Source: an uncultured Cytophagaceae bacterium (GTDB lineage Bacteria > Bacteroidota > Bacteroidia > Cytophagales > Spirosomataceae). From it: DNA of 7,711 nt. The stretch lies in NCBI GenBank assembly GCA_903837305.1, contig CAILUB010000206.1, forward strand, positions 1 through 7,711. Direction: 5' to 3'. A model generated the notes under the pieces. That model made no database searches. It was not told the DNA's origin and saw only the letters and a program-made list of their open reading frames with translations. A program made the translations under genes and the position numbers. This document shows, in pieces, positions 5,887 to 7,711 of this stretch (the first letter of the stretch is position 1; every line of letters begins with the position of its first letter).

Positions 5887-6570
5887 CGACCCGATTCCTC
5901 CGTCTACCCCGATGATTTGTCCTGTAATCCACGAATTAGCTGGATTCAATAAGAATGCCGCTAGATTAGCTACATCTTCGGATTGTCCCACACGTCCTAA
6001 TGGATGTCTTTTGCCACCTGCTTCGATTTTCTCTGGTGAATTTAATAGAGCTCCTGCTAATGGAGTTTGTGTTAAGGAAGGCGCAATTGCATTGACACGA
6101 ATCTTGTTCGCCGCTAATTCAGCTGCTAACGAACGAGTCAGACCTTCAATAGCTCCTTTAGCGCTTGAAATCGAAGCGTGAAAGCCCATGCCTGTTTGAA
6201 CGGCCACAGTGCTGAAAAGAACAATAGATGAAGTCGCAGACTGTTTCAATGCTGGTAATAGTGCCTGAATCACACGAACCGCACCTAACACATTAATCTG
6301 AAAGTCTTTCTCAAAGTCTGCGGAAGTCAAGCGGTGGAAAGGTTTTAAATTAATGCTACCAGGACAATAGGCAATTCCATCGATAGGGCCCGTAATAGAG
6401 GCTAAAGTGGAATCGTCGGCTGATAAAGCATCCCAGGTGTAATTTTCTACACCTGAAATACCACATGGATTACGAGAAAAATTGACTACTTCGTGTCCCG
6501 CTGAAAGCAATGACGAGGCAAGCGACTCTCCAATTCCTTGGCTAGCCCCGACAATAACGTATTTTCCCAT
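5872..6570 (-). CDS. SDR-family protein with altered catalytic residues, in a pterin operon
   Basis: A 232-residue Rossmann-fold short-chain dehydrogenase/reductase homologue. The cofactor loop GASQGIG (8-14) is intact, N93 fits the conserved Asn, and the end HPLGRVGQSEDVANLAAFLL (189-208) plus ITGQIIGVDGG (215-225) is classical. Aligned with FabG, the catalytic Ser falls on T121 and the catalytic Tyr of YxxxK on I134 (segment HASISSAKGA, codon ATT), while Lys138 remains. The NNAG motif is replaced by YCPGS (68-72). NAD(P)H binding is plausible, but normal carbonyl reduction is doubtful. It starts 3 nt after the folE stop, so it is the third gene of a ptpS-folE-SDR operon. Sepiapterin reductase, the last enzyme of tetrahydrobiopterin synthesis, is also an SDR, so a pterin role is attractive but inferred. 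It could alternatively be a non-catalytic binding protein. Confidence 0.88.
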   Translation of the reverse strand: MGKYVIVGASQGIGESLASSLLSAGHEVVNFSRNPCGISGVENYTWDALSADDSTLASITGPIDGIAYCPGSINLKPFHRLTSADFEKDFQINVLGAVRVIQALLPALKQSATSSIVLFSTVAVQTGMGFHASISSAKGAIEGLTRSLAAELAANKIRVNAIAPSLTQTPLAGALLNSPEKIEAGGKRHPLGRVGQSEDVANLAAFLLNPANSWITGQIIGVDGGIGSLRTS

Positions 6571-6573
6571 GGT

Positions 6574-7275
6574 TTAGGCTTGAATAGATTGTAAGAATTC
6601 TCTTCTAGTATTGTCCTCTTGGAATTTACCTCCATAGTAGGAAGTAATGGTAGACGTAGCTTCATCTTTTACACCTCTGGAAGAAACACACAAGTGTTTT
6701 GCATCGATGAATACTGCTACGTGATCTGTTTTCAAGACTCTTTGAAGATGTTTCGCAATTTGCATGGTTAGACGCTCTTGAACCTGAGGTCTTTTGGCAT
6801 AAAACTGTACAATACGATTCAACTTCGAAAGGCCAATCACTTGTCCAGAAGAAATGTATGCGATGTGCGTCTTACCCATGATAGGTACGAAATGGTGCTC
6901 ACAATTAGAATAGAACGAGATGTTCTTTTCAATTAACATGTCTAAGTAGCCATATTTATTATCAAACAAGGCTATTTTAGGCTCATTAGTAGGATTTAAT
7001 CCGCTAAAGATTTCTTCGATGTACATTTTAGCTACTCGCTTAGGAGTACCACGTAATGAGTCATCTGTTAGGTCTAAACCCAATGTTAACATGATCTCAC
7101 GGAAGTGAGATTCAATGATTGCTATTTTTTCCGAATCAGAAATATCAAAAGCATCCTCCCTCATCGGTGTATCGATAGAGGTGGCTACATGATTATCTCC
7201 TATTTCCTCGTCTGTTAACAAGAAACGGTCATTATCAATTAGCAGGGAATTCAACGAAATTTCTTTCTGTTTCAT
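6574..7275 (-). CDS. folE: GTP cyclohydrolase I
   Basis: A 233-residue enzyme converting GTP to 7,8-dihydroneopterin triphosphate and formate, the entry step to folate, biopterin and 7-deazapurine pathways; normally a homodecamer. The zinc site is complete: C125 and H128 in YSNCEHHF and C196 in HLCVSSRGV, with H127 as the catalytic histidine. These match E. coli C110, H112, H113 and C181 at a constant +15 offset. LTDDSLRGTPKRVAKMYIE (69-87), IGLSKLNRIVQFYAKRPQVQ (147-166) and GGKFQEDNTRREFL (215-228) are typical. The stretch NHVATSIDTPMREDAFD (28-44) is common in Bacteroidota FolE. The first downstream ATG (residue 38) would cut it, so the ATG at 7275 is kept. That start lies inside the upstream ptpS-like gene, an overlap of 41 nt. 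The SDR gene follows after 3 nt. Confidence 0.97.
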   Translation of the reverse strand: MKQKEISLNSLLIDNDRFLLTDEEIGDNHVATSIDTPMREDAFDISDSEKIAIIESHFREIMLTLGLDLTDDSLRGTPKRVAKMYIEEIFSGLNPTNEPKIALFDNKYGYLDMLIEKNISFYSNCEHHFVPIMGKTHIAYISSGQVIGLSKLNRIVQFYAKRPQVQERLTMQIAKHLQRVLKTDHVAVFIDAKHLCVSSRGVKDEATSTITSYYGGKFQEDNTRREFLQSIQA

Positions 7276-7657
7276 ACAATCTGATTTTTAAATCTAATGT
7301 AGAGGGAAGTTTTGCCCTCAGTTTATTATATATCACCATGACGATGTTTTCAGCGGAAGGATTTAAATCTGCAAATTCAGGAATATCCAGATTTAAATTC
7401 TTGTGATCAAATTTTTTGCAAACTTCAGTTTGGGCCAAATCCGATAAAAACTTCGTATCAATGACATAACCCGTTTCCGGGTCAATTGTTCCGGTAACCT
7501 GGATAATTATTTCATAATTATGTCCATGGTAGTTCGGATTGTTACACAAGCCAAAAATTTCCTTGTTCTTCTCCGCAGTCCAATTGGGATTGTGCAATCG
7601 GTGAGCGGCATTGAAATGTTCTTTTCGGAATACGGTAACGCGTGGGGCTTCAGTCAT
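7235..7657 (-). CDS. 6-pyruvoyl-tetrahydropterin synthase (PTPS)/QueD family, animal-PTPS-like active site
   Basis: A 140-residue COG0720-family enzyme acting on dihydroneopterin triphosphate, the FolE product. Zinc ligands are H19 (FNAAHRL), H44 and H46 (YHGHNY); the other catalytic residues are C38, D84-H85 (FDHKNLNLD), E103 and E129 (RLYETE). As I recall the rat PTPS residues (H23, C42, H48, H50, D88, H89, E107, E133), every one is matched at a constant offset of -4, so the proteins align essentially without gaps. The Cys-to-HGH spacing is C-x5-HGH (CNNPNYHGH) as in biopterin-making PTPS. E. coli QueD has C-x3-HGH. PTPS activity is therefore the better guess, though databases commonly call such proteins 6-carboxytetrahydropterin synthase. 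It is the first gene of the operon, with an A-rich leader before the ATG and no Shine-Dalgarno sequence. Its last 41 nt overlap folE. Confidence 0.92.
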   Translation of the reverse strand: MTEAPRVTVFRKEHFNAAHRLHNPNWTAEKNKEIFGLCNNPNYHGHNYEIIIQVTGTIDPETGYVIDTKFLSDLAQTEVCKKFDHKNLNLDIPEFADLNPSAENIVMVIYNKLRAKLPSTLDLKIRLYETERNFVEFPAN

Positions 7658-7700
7658 TTTTTCTAAATTCTTATAAATTTAAAGTATTTTCCTTAAATTT

Positions 7701-7708
7701 CATCTTTG
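7701..7708 (+). promoter_or_regulatory. possible -7 box for a plus-strand gene beyond the window
   Basis: CATCTTTG differs from TAnnTTTG in one base and resembles the TATCTTTGTG box at 4887. It lies in the short AT-rich region (7658-7711) upstream of the minus-strand pterin operon. A divergent gene may start just past position 7711. The opposite strand has TAAATTTA (7681-7674), one base off the same consensus, which could serve the operon itself. Confidence 0.3.
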
Positions 7709-7711
7709 TAA

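Noticed and set aside
5912..6181. Plus-strand 89-codon open frame opposite the SDR gene
   Set aside because: Antisense to conserved SDR motifs; its composition is a reflection of the SDR codons.
5872..6570. Naming the SDR gene sepiapterin reductase
   Set aside because: Known sepiapterin reductases use Ser-Tyr-Lys; here the Tyr is Ile and the Ser is Thr, so the name would go beyond the evidence.
7235..7657. Calling the PTPS-family gene queD
   Set aside because: The Cys-to-HGH spacing is C-x5-HGH, not the C-x3-HGH of E. coli QueD, and all recalled animal PTPS active-site residues are matched at one offset. The symbol is left empty because activity cannot be proven from sequence.
1..7711. Mobile element, CRISPR array, phage, toxin-antitoxin or defence system
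   Set aside because: No transposase, integrase, repeat-spacer pattern or long terminal repeats are visible. All genes belong to housekeeping or common small families.

Overview
This window reads as ordinary, very compact chromosomal DNA of a member of the Bacteroidota, most likely a Cytophagales-type environmental bacterium. Three things support this. Almost no start codon has a Shine-Dalgarno sequence in front of it. The promoter-like motif TAnnTTTG, typical of Bacteroidota, sits directly upstream of two start codons. The protein families also have Bacteroidota-style versions: a short GreA/GreB-like protein with the TKSSAGDKFETGREMM stretch, a CDF transporter with a Cys-rich tail, and a PTPS with the CNNPNYHGHNY motif. 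I see no mobile element, CRISPR array, phage gene or defence system, and no stretch of more than about 60 bases without a gene.

Layout from left to right. Positions 1-38 are the 3' end of a tRNA, probably tRNA-Leu, followed 27 nt later by trhO (+), a tRNA wobble-uridine hydroxylase. Facing it is a three-gene minus-strand unit, read right to left: a GreA/GreB-like protein, a small DUF2834 membrane protein and a DUF1801 protein. The stop codons of trhO and the DUF1801 gene lie inside one 11-bp bidirectional terminator hairpin. Next come alternating single genes: a nucleoside phosphorylase (+), a GNAT acetyltransferase (-), surE nucleotidase (+), a Nudix hydrolase of the ADP-ribose pyrophosphatase type (-) and a cation diffusion facilitator (+). 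The window ends with a minus-strand three-gene pterin operon: a 6-pyruvoyl-tetrahydropterin synthase-like gene, folE (GTP cyclohydrolase I) and an SDR-family protein.

Two themes stand out. The first is compaction. All four convergent pairs overlap at their 3' ends, by 6, 20, 30 and 15 nt. The three divergent pairs are separated by only 41, 37 and 26 nt once starts are corrected, so promoters and start codons nearly coincide. Three of the longest possible open frames (CDF, GNAT, Gre-like) have false N-terminal extensions, and the shorter ATG starts given here fit better.

The second is the pterin operon. FolE makes dihydroneopterin triphosphate, and the next gene matches the animal PTPS active site with a uniform residue offset and the C-x5-HGH spacing, not the QueD spacing. 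The third gene belongs to the same superfamily as sepiapterin reductase. Together they look like a tetrahydrobiopterin-type pathway. However, the SDR lacks the catalytic Tyr and has Thr in place of the catalytic Ser, so its role as a normal reductase is doubtful. This is the most interesting point in the window. I did not find a convincing wholly new system.
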